NCBI GenBank assembly: GCA_964521405.1
Contig: CAZFRR010000277.1
Span: 8,315 to 72,314, forward strand
Source of the DNA: SG8-41 sp964521405
Lineage (GTDB): Bacteria > Pseudomonadota > Gammaproteobacteria > Burkholderiales > SG8-41
DNA length: 64,000 nucleotides
Direction: 5' to 3'
Numbering within the stretch: position 1 is the stretch's first letter; every line of letters begins with the position of its first letter. Made by a program: the position numbers and the translations under genes. Shown piece by piece: positions 43,772 to 51,851 of this stretch. The notes beneath the pieces were generated by a model. The model ran no database searches. It was not told the origin of the DNA and was given only the letters and a program-made list of their open reading frames with translations.

Positions 43772-44773
43772 ATGCTCATCCGCGACCACAGGAAGCGTTC
43801 GATACTTGCCCGAGTGGTTGACGGCGCCTGCTGCGCCCTCGCGCTCCTCGCCGCGGCCGATGCGGCAGCCCAGGCCTACCCCTCGAAACCGATACGCATC
43901 GTCGTCGCCTTCGCCCCCGGCGGCGGCACCGACATACTGTCCCGGGTCATCGGCCAGAAGCTGCAGGAGACCTGGGGGCAATCCGTGTTCGTGGAAAACC
44001 GCCCCGGCGCCAGCGGCCGGATCGGCACCGAGCTCGTGGCGCGATCCGCCCCGGACGGCCACACGCTGATCGGCACCTCGCCCGGGCCCTTCGTCATTTC
44101 ACCTTCGCTTACCGCCAAACCGACTTACAGCGTGGCGAAGGACTTCGCCCCGATCACGATCGTGGCGAGCTACCCCCAGCTCCTGGTGTCGCATCCCTCG
44201 GTGCCGGTGAAAAGCGTCAAGGATGTGATCGCGCTGGGCAGGGCCCGCCCGGGCAAGCTCATCTTCGCCGCGGGCGGCTACGCGACGCCATCGCACCTCG
44301 CGGCGGAGCTCTTCAAGCTGATGACGAAGATCGAGGCGCTGACGGTGGGCTACAACGGCACTGGCGCGGCCCACATCGGCATCATCACCGGCGACTGCGA
44401 CCTGACGATCGCCAACCTGCCCTCCCAGATACCGCATGTGCGTTCGGGAAGACTGCGGCCGCTGGGCATCACCGCGGAGCGCCGCTCGAGCCTGATGCCG
44501 GAAATTCCAACGATTGCGGAGTCGGGCGTGCCGGGTTTCGAGTCAAGCTCCTGGTTCGCGTTCCTGGCGCCGGCGGGGACGCCGCCCGAGATCGTGGACA
44601 AGCTCAACAAGGAGATCGTGCGCATCGTGCACAGCGCCGACATGAAAGGATGGCTCGCGCGGGAAGGCGCCGACCCGGTGGGCAATACGCCCGCCGAATT
44701 CGTGAAGCACATGGCCTCCGAAACCGAGAAGTGGGCCAGGGTCATAAAAGCGGCCAAAATCCAGTCTCAGTAG
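43772..44773 (+). CDS. Bug/TctC-family periplasmic solute-binding protein
   Basis: 333 aa. Basic n-region (RDHRKR), hydrophobic CCALALLAAADAAA, cleavage before QAYPSKP at ~residue 34. IRIVVAFAPGGGTDILSR, SVFVENRPGASGRIGTE, PDGHT. The HVPYKG motif reads TVGYNGTGAAHIGI, so ligand contacts differ from the family norm. Operator C and a good promoter lie upstream. The PrpD-like gene is on the other side. Confidence 0.9.
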   Translation: MLIRDHRKRSILARVVDGACCALALLAAADAAAQAYPSKPIRIVVAFAPGGGTDILSRVIGQKLQETWGQSVFVENRPGASGRIGTELVARSAPDGHTLIGTSPGPFVISPSLTAKPTYSVAKDFAPITIVASYPQLLVSHPSVPVKSVKDVIALGRARPGKLIFAAGGYATPSHLAAELFKLMTKIEALTVGYNGTGAAHIGIITGDCDLTIANLPSQIPHVRSGRLRPLGITAERRSSLMPEIPTIAESGVPGFESSSWFAFLAPAGTPPEIVDKLNKEIVRIVHSADMKGWLAREGADPVGNTPAEFVKHMASETEKWARVIKAAKIQSQ

Positions 44774-44786
44774 ACAGAAAAGAAGC

Positions 44787-44940
44787 TTTTTTGCCACAGA
44801 GAACACAGAGTTCACAGAGGAAAATAAGGAATGAATGTCACTTTCAAGCCCTATCAACTGGTGAGCGTGTCATGCTGACTCAATCCCTTGAATCTCTCTT
44901 TGTTCTCTGTGATCTCTGTGGCTGAATTGCCGTTTTTGGG
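44787..44940 (-). repeat. 155-bp CACAGAG element, copy 2
   Basis: Same ends and interior words as copy 1, in the same (minus) orientation. It fills the gap between the TctC gene and the SDR gene at 44955. Confidence 0.9.
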
Positions 44941-44954
44941 GTAAGGGATTCCCG

Positions 44955-45707
44955 GTGGACCTGCAACTCAAGGGAAAGACCGCGCTGGTGACCGGCGCCA
45001 GCGTGGGCATCGGACGAGCCATCGCCAAGGGTCTCGCCGCTGAAGGGGTCAAGGTCTGCATCACGGCGCGGCGCGGCCAGCTGCTGGAGAAACTTGCGGA
45101 TGAGATCGTCGCCGCCGGCGGCCCCCGCCCGCCCATCGCGATCGTGGACATCATGGAGCCGGATGCCCCGCAACGCCTGGCGCAGGCTGCTCTCGCCGGC
45201 CTCGGCCAGGTGGACATCCTGGTCAACTGCGCGGGCGGCAGCCGCCCGCTCCCGATCGACGCGCCCGACGAGAAGTGGGAGGAAGCGATGACGCTCAACT
45301 TCACCCGCGTGCGCCAGCTCACCCATGCGCTGCTGCCGGGCATGATCCAGCTCGGATGGGGCCGCGTCATCAACATCACCGGCAAGCAGGAGCAGGTGCG
45401 CCTGAACGCCGCGTATTCCGCTAAAGCCGGCGTGCATGCCTGGGCCAAGGGGCTGTCGAAGGAAGTGGGAAAGCACGGCATCACGGTCAACAGCATTCCG
45501 CCGGGACGCATCATCAGCGAGCAGATATTGCGCAACAACCCGGAGCCGGTACGCCGGGAGTTCGCCGCGAACCACATACCGGCGGGCCGTTTCGGCCAGC
45601 CGGAGGAACTCGCTTGCCTCGCGGTGTTTCTCGCCTCTCCCGTCGCGGGCTACATCAGCGGCGCCGTCATCCCGGTCGACGGCGGCCTGCGCCGCTATAC
45701 TTTCTGA
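44955..45707 (+). CDS. SDR oxidoreductase with displaced catalytic tyrosine
   Basis: 250 aa from a GTG with AAGGG 7 nt upstream. TGASVGIG binds the cofactor and NCAG is normal. The active-site stretch is NAAYSAKAG: Tyr154 and Lys157 are three apart, and Ala153 occupies the canonical place four before Lys. The serine position (ITGKQEQ) lacks Ser. It may be a non-classical reductase of the FabG-like group. The PrpD-like gene follows after 31 nt. Confidence 0.87.
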   Translation: MDLQLKGKTALVTGASVGIGRAIAKGLAAEGVKVCITARRGQLLEKLADEIVAAGGPRPPIAIVDIMEPDAPQRLAQAALAGLGQVDILVNCAGGSRPLPIDAPDEKWEEAMTLNFTRVRQLTHALLPGMIQLGWGRVINITGKQEQVRLNAAYSAKAGVHAWAKGLSKEVGKHGITVNSIPPGRIISEQILRNNPEPVRREFAANHIPAGRFGQPEELACLAVFLASPVAGYISGAVIPVDGGLRRYTF

Positions 45708-45738
45708 AGTTCCCGCTGCCCCTCCCGGAGATTTTTCG

Positions 45739-47184
45739 ATGCAACCGATCCCCGCTACATCCACAACTGAAATTCCCGTCACCGCCCGGCTGTCCCAGTG
45801 GATTTCCTCGCTGAAGCGCTCAGACATCCCGGCGCCGGCCTGGGCTCATGCCAAACTGTGCCTGCTCGATGCGCTCGGCTGCGCCCTCTTCGGCTCTCAG
45901 CAACAGTGGGGGCGCATCGCGGCCGAGACCGCGATGGATCTCTCCCCCAATGGCCGCGCCTCGCTGCTCGGGCACGGCGCGCGCTGCGGCGTGGATGCCG
46001 CGGCGATGGCGAACGGCACCGCGACGCATGGCTTCGAACTCGATGACCTGCACCTGCGCGCGACCATCCATCCGGGAGCGGTCACGATACCCGCGGCTTT
46101 GGCGCTGGCGGAGGCCTACAACAAGACGCCCAGCGCCTTTCTGACCGCCATCGTTGCGGGCTACGAAGTGGGATTGCGCATCGGCATGGCCGTCGGGCTC
46201 GGCCACGGCCTGCGCGGCCATCACGGGACGGGAACGATCGGCACGCTTGCGGCGGCGGCAACCGGGGCCAATCTCCTGGGGCTCAACGCCGAGAAGACGA
46301 GCGACGCACTGGGCATTGCCGCGACGCAGGCCGCCGGGCTGCATGGCGCGCGCACCGGCGCCATGAGCAAACGCTTTCACGCCGGGCGCGCAGCGCAGAG
46401 CGGCCTGCTGGCGGCGGCGCTCGCTCACCGCGGCTTTACCGGCAGCCGCACAGCCCTCGAGCAGCCGTTCGGGGGCTTCTTCAGCACCCTCTGCGATGCC
46501 GTGGACCTGCCGGCCGCGTGCGCCGAACTGGGCAGCCGCTGGGAAATCCTGGAAGTCGGGTTCAAAGCCTACGCCTCCTGCGGCAGCACCCACACCACGG
46601 TCGACGCCATCGATCACCTGATGCAGCGCGGGCTCACCGCGGAAAACCTGAAGGAACTGCGCGTCTTCATGTCGCGCAAGGCCGTCAGCAACGTCGGCTG
46701 GAAATACGTGCCGGCGGGCGTGGTCGCGGCGCAGATGAACGCGTATTACACCTCGGCGGTGAAATTGCTGGAGGGCGACGTCTTCATCGAGCAGTTTGCC
46801 GAGGAGCGGCTCGCGGACGCCCGCGTGATGGCGTTGATCGACCGCATCCGCATCGCCCACGACCCGGTCTTCGACACCGGCGGCGCGGGGACGCGTCACG
46901 CGGTGCGCGTGGAAGCCGAACTGAAAGACGGCAAGATCTGGACCGAAAACGTCGAGCAGCGGCGCGGCAGCTCGCGTTTCCCGCTCAACCGCGCGGACAT
47001 CGAGCGGAAGTTCAGGGGGCTGGCGAAGGTCGTCCTGCCGCCCGCGTCGGTGGAAAGCGTCATCGAATGGGTGGACCGGCTCGAGGAGCAGGACAGCATG
47101 GAACCGCTCGCTGCTCTCCTGCGCGGGGACCCGCCGCGAGGCGTTACAGCGACACCCGGTAGCGTCGCGCGACAGCCCGCGTAA
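45739..47184 (+). CDS. MmgE/PrpD-family protein
   Basis: 481 aa. CLLDALGCALFGSQQQW, GFELDDLHLRATIHPGAVTIPAALA, HHGTGTIGTLAAAA, RFHAGRAAQSGLLAAALA, YASCGSTHTTVDAI and ELKDGKIWTENVEQRRGS give a complete pocket pattern. GGAG is 8 nt before the ATG. It is the second gene after the SDR at 44955. The C-terminal tail (RGVTATPGSVARQPA) is longer than in its relatives. Confidence 0.9.
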   Translation: MQPIPATSTTEIPVTARLSQWISSLKRSDIPAPAWAHAKLCLLDALGCALFGSQQQWGRIAAETAMDLSPNGRASLLGHGARCGVDAAAMANGTATHGFELDDLHLRATIHPGAVTIPAALALAEAYNKTPSAFLTAIVAGYEVGLRIGMAVGLGHGLRGHHGTGTIGTLAAAATGANLLGLNAEKTSDALGIAATQAAGLHGARTGAMSKRFHAGRAAQSGLLAAALAHRGFTGSRTALEQPFGGFFSTLCDAVDLPAACAELGSRWEILEVGFKAYASCGSTHTTVDAIDHLMQRGLTAENLKELRVFMSRKAVSNVGWKYVPAGVVAAQMNAYYTSAVKLLEGDVFIEQFAEERLADARVMALIDRIRIAHDPVFDTGGAGTRHAVRVEAELKDGKIWTENVEQRRGSSRFPLNRADIERKFRGLAKVVLPPASVESVIEWVDRLEEQDSMEPLAALLRGDPPRGVTATPGSVARQPA

Positions 47185-47200
47185 GCAGTAGCTCCGCCGA

Positions 47201-47998
47201 CTACAAACCTTTGCGGCGGTAGCGCCGGAAGTCGGGCTTGCGCTTTTCCAGAAACGCCCGCGTTCCTTCCAAGTTCTCCTCGTTGCCGTAGATCGAAGCG
47301 AGCAACGCGCTGGTGGGAAAATAGGAGGGATAGAAATCCTGGTCGGAGCCGGCATTCAACGCGAGCTTCGCGATGCGTATGCTCTGCGGGCTCTTGTTCA
47401 GTATCTCCTGGCACCATTCGTCGACCAGGGCGTCGAGCTCCTCGTCCTTGCACACGAAGTTGATGAGCCCCATGTCCGCGGCTTGCTGCGCCGTGTACTG
47501 GCGGCAGCCAAATACCATTTCCCGCGCCTTGCGTTCGCCGACGTAGCGCGCGAGGAGCTGGCAGGCGCCCCAGATCGGGATGCTGCCCACCCGCGGACCG
47601 GTCTGGCCGAAGATCGCACGTTCGCCGGCAAAGGACATGTCGCAGAAGAGATGGATCTCGTTGCCCCCGCCCACGCAGTAGCCGCGGATCTTCGCCAGTA
47701 TCGGCTTGTCCATCATGCGCATGACGGAAGAAAGCGCGAAGAGCCGCCGCATGTGCGTGCGGCCCACGTCCGGCGTGCGGCTCGACTGGTCGCTGACGTC
47801 GCCCCCGGAACAGAACGCCTTGTCGCCGGCGCCGGTCAGGACGACCACCCCGATCTCCGGGTCGTCCGCCGCCCGGTGCATGGCGTGCGTCAACTCCTCG
47901 TAGGTCAGCGGCCGCACCGCGTTGCGCTTCTCGGGGCGGTTGATGGTGATGGTCGCGACGCCGTTGCCGGCTGCGAAAAGAATGTCCTGGTATTGCAT
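47201..47998 (-). CDS. Crotonase-fold enzyme, MenB/BadI-like
   Basis: 265 aa. Oxyanion-hole loops GDKAFCSGGDVSD (residues ~58-70) and GGGNEIHLFCDMSFA (~110-124), then IFGQTGPRVGSIP, a signature of DHNA-CoA synthase (MenB) and 2-ketocyclohexanecarboxyl-CoA hydrolase (BadI). CRQYTAQQAADMGLIN and the C-terminus KRKPDFRRYRRKGL also match. With no menaquinone genes nearby, a BadI-type hydrolase or Claisen-type CoA enzyme in catabolism is more likely. It is divergent from the next crotonase gene across operator B. Confidence 0.88.
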   Translation of the reverse strand: MQYQDILFAAGNGVATITINRPEKRNAVRPLTYEELTHAMHRAADDPEIGVVVLTGAGDKAFCSGGDVSDQSSRTPDVGRTHMRRLFALSSVMRMMDKPILAKIRGYCVGGGNEIHLFCDMSFAGERAIFGQTGPRVGSIPIWGACQLLARYVGERKAREMVFGCRQYTAQQAADMGLINFVCKDEELDALVDEWCQEILNKSPQSIRIAKLALNAGSDQDFYPSYFPTSALLASIYGNEENLEGTRAFLEKRKPDFRRYRRKGL

Positions 47999-48088
47999 GC
48001 GAGCCCCCTTGAGGAGTGACCGGAATGACCGCGATCACGGCGAGCGCCATTAACCCATTCGGCTTCCGGCGTGTCAAATTATGGCACC

Positions 48089-48107
48089 GGTTCCAATTAA
48101 TGAAACC
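48089..48107. promoter_or_regulatory. Operator B in the divergent crotonase region
   Basis: GGTTCCA-ATTAA-TGAAACC matches the 7-5-7 pattern with one change from a perfect palindrome. No clear promoter boxes are assigned here. Confidence 0.55.
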
Positions 48108-48217
48108 CGACCCCGGTTGCCGCAAATTGGATTAATCTGCTCGACGAGCGCCACCGCGCCCGCCCGCTGCGGCGGTGGGCACGAGCCGATGCGCCGACAC
48201 AACCGGGAAGACACGCC

Positions 48218-49000
48218 ATGAGTTACGAAACGATCACCGTTGCCCACGACGGGCCTGCCTGCGTGATCACCCTGAACCGCCCGGACAAGCGTAACGCCAT
48301 CAGCGTGAAGATGATGGATGAGCTGATGGCGGCGTTGAAGGCAGCAGAGTCCGCATCCTCCGTGCGGGGAGTCGTCATCACCGGCGGGCCCGCGTTCTTT
48401 GCCGCCGGCGCCGATCTCAACGAGGCGCTGCAGGTCAAGACCGCGGCCCAGGGCAAGGAATATTTCAATCGCTGGCATCGGCTCAACGCGACAATAGAAG
48501 AGCTCGCCCAGCCCGTCATCGCGGCCATCGAAGGCTTTTGCATCACCGGCGGTCTGGAGCTGGCGCTGGCGTGCGATCTGAGGGTCGCCGCCGAAGGCTC
48601 CACCTTTGCGATCACCAGCGCGCGGATTGGCACGGTCGCCGGCGCGGGCGGTACCCAACGGCTGCCGCGCATCGTCGGCATGGCCCATGCGCTCGACATC
48701 CTGTTTGCGGCGGACCCGGTCGACGCCGCCCACGCCTACCGCATCGGTCTCATCAACCGCCTGACGCCGAAAGGCGGCGCGCTGGCGGCGGCCAAGGCCC
48801 TCATCGAAGTCTATGCGCAACGCGCGCCCCTGAGCCTTGCGTTCGTCAAACGCGCGGTGCGTCAAGGCATGCAGAGGGATCTCGCCTCCGCCATCGAACT
48901 CGAGACCTCCATCGTGACGACGATCTACGGCACCGAGGACAAGCAGGAAGGCATTTCCGCTTTTCTGGAAAAGCGCACTCCCCGATTCAAGGGCAAATAG
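48218..49000 (+). CDS. Enoyl-CoA hydratase/isomerase-family protein
   Basis: 260 aa. CoA-binding RPDKRNAIS, oxyanion loop FFAAGADLNE, and GGLELALACDL with Glu114, one of the two catalytic acids. The second Glu of hydratases (in FGQPEIxLG) is Ser134 here (FAITSARIG), so full hydratase activity is doubtful; isomerase or hydrolase chemistry is possible. AGAGGxTQRL is kept as AGAGGTQRL. The TctC gene starts 9 nt after its stop, with the ribosome site overlapping the stop. Confidence 0.88.
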   Translation: MSYETITVAHDGPACVITLNRPDKRNAISVKMMDELMAALKAAESASSVRGVVITGGPAFFAAGADLNEALQVKTAAQGKEYFNRWHRLNATIEELAQPVIAAIEGFCITGGLELALACDLRVAAEGSTFAITSARIGTVAGAGGTQRLPRIVGMAHALDILFAADPVDAAHAYRIGLINRLTPKGGALAAAKALIEVYAQRAPLSLAFVKRAVRQGMQRDLASAIELETSIVTTIYGTEDKQEGISAFLEKRTPRFKGK

Positions 49001-49009
49001 GAGGAAGCC

Positions 49010-49981
49010 ATGCGTAGAGGCTCGAAACTGCTGATGATGCTTCTGACCGGTCTGTGCGCGAGCGGAATCGTTAGTGCGCAAACCTACCCGATAAAACCGA
49101 TACGCCTCATCGTGCCGTTCACCCCCGGCGGCGGCACCGACATGCTGGGGCGATCCATCGCGCAGAAACTCGGCGAGGCCTGGAGCCAGTCCGTGGTCGT
49201 GGACAACCGCGCGGGCGGAGGCGGCAACATCGGCACCGACATGGTGGCCAAGTCGCCCCCCGATGGTTACACGCTGCTCATGGGCTATGTCGGCAATCTC
49301 GCCATCAACCCGTTCCTGTTCAAGAGCCTGCCTTACGACTCAGTGAAGGACTTTGCGCCGATCACGCTGGCTGCGACGGCGCCCAACGTCCTGGTGGCTC
49401 ATCCGTCCGTGGCCGCCGGCAGCGTGAAGGAACTCGTCGCGCTCGCGAAAGCCAGCCCTGCCCGACTCAACTACGCGTCCGCAGGCAACGGCACCGTCGG
49501 TCACATGGTGGCGGAACTGTTCAAGACCGTCACCGGCACCAACCTCGTGCACATTCCCTACAAGGGCAACGGCGCGGCGATCACCGACATGCTGGCCGGC
49601 AATGTCCAGGTCATGTTCAGCGCCCCGGCCTCGGTCCTGCACCACGTGAAGGCCGGAAAACTGAAAGGCCTCGCGACCACCAGCCCGAAACGCATCACCG
49701 GGCTGGAAGAGGTGCCGACGTTCGTGGAAACCGGTTACCCGGCGGTCGAGGGTTCCGCCTGGTACGGCGTGCTGGCCGCGGCGGGCACGCCGCAGCCGAT
49801 CGTGACGAAACTTAACCGCGAGCTCGTGCGCATCATCCTCCTGCCCGAATTGAGGGACCGCTTTGCCAGCCAGGGCTACGATGCCGTCACCTGCACGCCC
49901 GAGGCATTTTCACAATTGATCAAGTCCGAGCTCGCCAAGTGGCAGAAAGTCGTCAAGGCATCGGGCGCGCGCGTCGACTGA
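49010..49981 (+). CDS. Bug/TctC-family periplasmic solute-binding protein
   Basis: 323 aa. Signal peptide to ~residue 23 (GIVSA before QTYPIKP). IRLIVPFTPGGGTDMLGR, SVVVDNRAGGGGNIGTD, PDGYT, LVHIPYKGNGAAITDMLAG. AGGAGG overlaps the stop of the crotonase gene, a sign of coupling. Third in the run is a hydroxyacid dehydrogenase, so this operon joins uptake to CoA-ester and hydroxyacid steps. Confidence 0.93.
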   Translation: MRRGSKLLMMLLTGLCASGIVSAQTYPIKPIRLIVPFTPGGGTDMLGRSIAQKLGEAWSQSVVVDNRAGGGGNIGTDMVAKSPPDGYTLLMGYVGNLAINPFLFKSLPYDSVKDFAPITLAATAPNVLVAHPSVAAGSVKELVALAKASPARLNYASAGNGTVGHMVAELFKTVTGTNLVHIPYKGNGAAITDMLAGNVQVMFSAPASVLHHVKAGKLKGLATTSPKRITGLEEVPTFVETGYPAVEGSAWYGVLAAAGTPQPIVTKLNRELVRIILLPELRDRFASQGYDAVTCTPEAFSQLIKSELAKWQKVVKASGARVD

Positions 49982-50018
49982 AACTCGCCATCGGACAAGC
50001 GCTGGGAGCCCCCACATC

Positions 50019-50942
50019 ATGAAGAAAACGAGCCTCGGCTTCATCGGCACGGGATCCATGGGCGCGCCGATCGCGGCCAGCTATCTGGCGAGCGACCATC
50101 CCCTGCTGGTCTACGACGTCGATCGGGCGGCGATGCAGCCCCTGGTCGAGAAAGGCGCTAGAGCCGCGCTATCGCCCCGCGACGTGGCATCCCGCGCCGA
50201 GGTGGTGTTTCTCTGCCTGCCGACACTGGATGCGATACGCGAGGTGGTGCTCGGCAGTGAAGGCCTGCGCCATGGCGCCGGCATCAGGACCTGCGTGAAC
50301 TTCTCAACGGTGGGGCCGGCCTTTGTCCGGGAAATCGCGCAGGCACTCCCGGCGCGCATCACCTTGATGGATTGCCCCATCACCGGTGGCGCAGCGGCTG
50401 CGCGAAATGGCAGCCTGTCCATTACCGTGTCGGGCGACCAGGCCGGTTTCGAAAGCATCAAACCGCTGCTTGACGCCGTGGCGGCGCATGTCTTTTACGT
50501 GGGCGCGGAACCCGGCCAGGCCCAGATCATGAAGCTCCTGAACAACATGCTGTCGTTCGCCGCGTTCGTTGCCTCCTGCGAGGCGTTCGCGCTGGGCGTC
50601 AAAGCCGGCATGGACCCCGATGTCATGGTTGCCGTCATCAACACCGGCACCGGCCGCAACTCCGCGACCACCGACAAGTTCCCCAACAACATCCTGCCGC
50701 GCACGTTCGACTACGGCGCGAAGATGATGATCAGCTATAAGGACATCTCGCTGTTCCTCGACGAGGCGGAGCGCCTCGGGGTGTCGATGCGGCTCGCGCC
50801 CGTGGTGAAACAGGTCATCGGTTCCGCCATCGCGCAGGACGGCGGCGAGCGCGACGTGACGACGCTGGTAAGACAATACGAAAAGCAGTGCGGTATCGAG
50901 ATTGCCGGCGCCGCCGCGCGCAAACGGTCGTCGGGAAATTAA
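50019..50942 (+). CDS. 3-hydroxyisobutyrate dehydrogenase-family enzyme
   Basis: 307 aa. SLGFIGTGSMGAPIAASYL binds NAD(P), MDCPITGGAAAARNGSL binds the substrate, and QAQIMKLLNNMLSF carries the catalytic Lys (~residue 171). It belongs to the same superfamily as the 18734 protein but they share only the motifs. It follows the TctC gene by 37 nt and converges on the iclR-type gene. Confidence 0.88.
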   Translation: MKKTSLGFIGTGSMGAPIAASYLASDHPLLVYDVDRAAMQPLVEKGARAALSPRDVASRAEVVFLCLPTLDAIREVVLGSEGLRHGAGIRTCVNFSTVGPAFVREIAQALPARITLMDCPITGGAAAARNGSLSITVSGDQAGFESIKPLLDAVAAHVFYVGAEPGQAQIMKLLNNMLSFAAFVASCEAFALGVKAGMDPDVMVAVINTGTGRNSATTDKFPNNILPRTFDYGAKMMISYKDISLFLDEAERLGVSMRLAPVVKQVIGSAIAQDGGERDVTTLVRQYEKQCGIEIAGAAARKRSSGN

Positions 50943-50955
50943 CCGGCTTAGAGCC

Positions 50956-51690
50956 TTAGTGGACTTCCGCGCCCAACCGGCGTGAGATGTCTTCGGCAGC
51001 CCGCACCACCAGCTTCACGACTTCGCGTTCCCGCGGCTCGAGCCGCACGGTGGGGCCCGTCACCGTGATGCAATGATGAACGCCGCCGTCACGATCCCGG
51101 ATCGGCGCGGAAATTGCGGTCAGCCCGAGCACCCGCTCCCCGTGCGTGACGGCGTAACCCTGTTCCCGGATGCGCGCGAGCTCCTTCACCAGGTCCGCTC
51201 GCCGGGTCCGGGTTGCCTTCGTGGCATAGGCGAGCGCCTTCTGCAGTTCCTTCTTCGGCAATGACGCCATCAGCGCCTTGGCGGTCGCCCCGTCGATCAG
51301 CCTCACCTGCTCGCCCGGCTTGGTCACGCTCATCAAGGGTGAAGGGGTGTCGATCACCTCGATGCACACGCGGTGACGGTCGCTCACCATGTTGAGCGTC
51401 ACCGTTTCGTTCGCTTTTTTCGCGAGCTCGCTCATCGTCACCCGGGCGAGCTGGCGGATGTCGAGCGTGCTTCTCACCAGCCCGGCGAGGCGCGTGAAGC
51501 GGAACGACAGGCAATATTCCTGGTTGGCCAGGCGCACCAGGTAACCCGCTTCATCCAGGCTCTGCACGAGGCGGAAAGTGGTCGACTTCGGGAGCCGTAT
51601 CCGGTTCGAGATTTCCTGCAGCGTCAGGCTGGTGCGTTCGCTCGTGAAGCAATCGAATATGGCGAGCGTGCGGTTGACTGCCCTCATCAT
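50956..51690 (-). CDS. IclR-family transcriptional regulator
   Basis: 244 aa. The winged HTH is in residues ~1-62 (AIFDCFTSERTSLTLQEISN, LPKSTTFRLVQSLDEAGYLV). The effector domain follows (SELAKKANETVTLNM, CIEVIDTPSPLMSV, GATAKALMASLP, GYAVTHGERVLGLTAISAPI). ATG 51690 has GGAG 9 nt upstream; the longer frame crosses operator A. It is divergent from a PrpD-like gene and the only regulator of its type in the window. It probably controls the operator A-E sites, sensing a carboxylate. Confidence 0.9.
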   Translation of the reverse strand: MMRAVNRTLAIFDCFTSERTSLTLQEISNRIRLPKSTTFRLVQSLDEAGYLVRLANQEYCLSFRFTRLAGLVRSTLDIRQLARVTMSELAKKANETVTLNMVSDRHRVCIEVIDTPSPLMSVTKPGEQVRLIDGATAKALMASLPKKELQKALAYATKATRTRRADLVKELARIREQGYAVTHGERVLGLTAISAPIRDRDGGVHHCITVTGPTVRLEPREREVVKLVVRAAEDISRRLGAEVH

Positions 51691-51747
51691 GACCGTGATC
51701 TCCAGCCGGTTGGAACGGCGGCATTCTACACCGCCCGCGCGCAACCG

Positions 51748-51819
51748 GGTTCCATTGGCTGGAACCAAGACTGATTGATGAAACCCGCGTTGACAAGCAC
51801 CGAAGCCCCACGCTATATA
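51748..51819 (+). promoter_or_regulatory. Operator A plus promoter of the 51852 gene
   Basis: GGTTCCATTGGCTGGAACC (51748-51766) is a perfect 7-5-7 palindrome. A third half-site TGAAACC follows after 12 bp, then TTGACA (51790-51795), 18 bp, and TATATA (51814-51819). It lies between iclR and the PrpD-like gene, the usual place for an IclR operator. Confidence 0.75.
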
Positions 51820-51851
51820 AGCGACTCACCCGACGCAAGAGGACCACCGGC

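Noticed and set aside
44880..45827. 315-aa minus-strand frame opposite the SDR gene
   Set aside because: Antisense shadow that runs through the CACAGAG repeat; the plus-strand SDR has clear family motifs.
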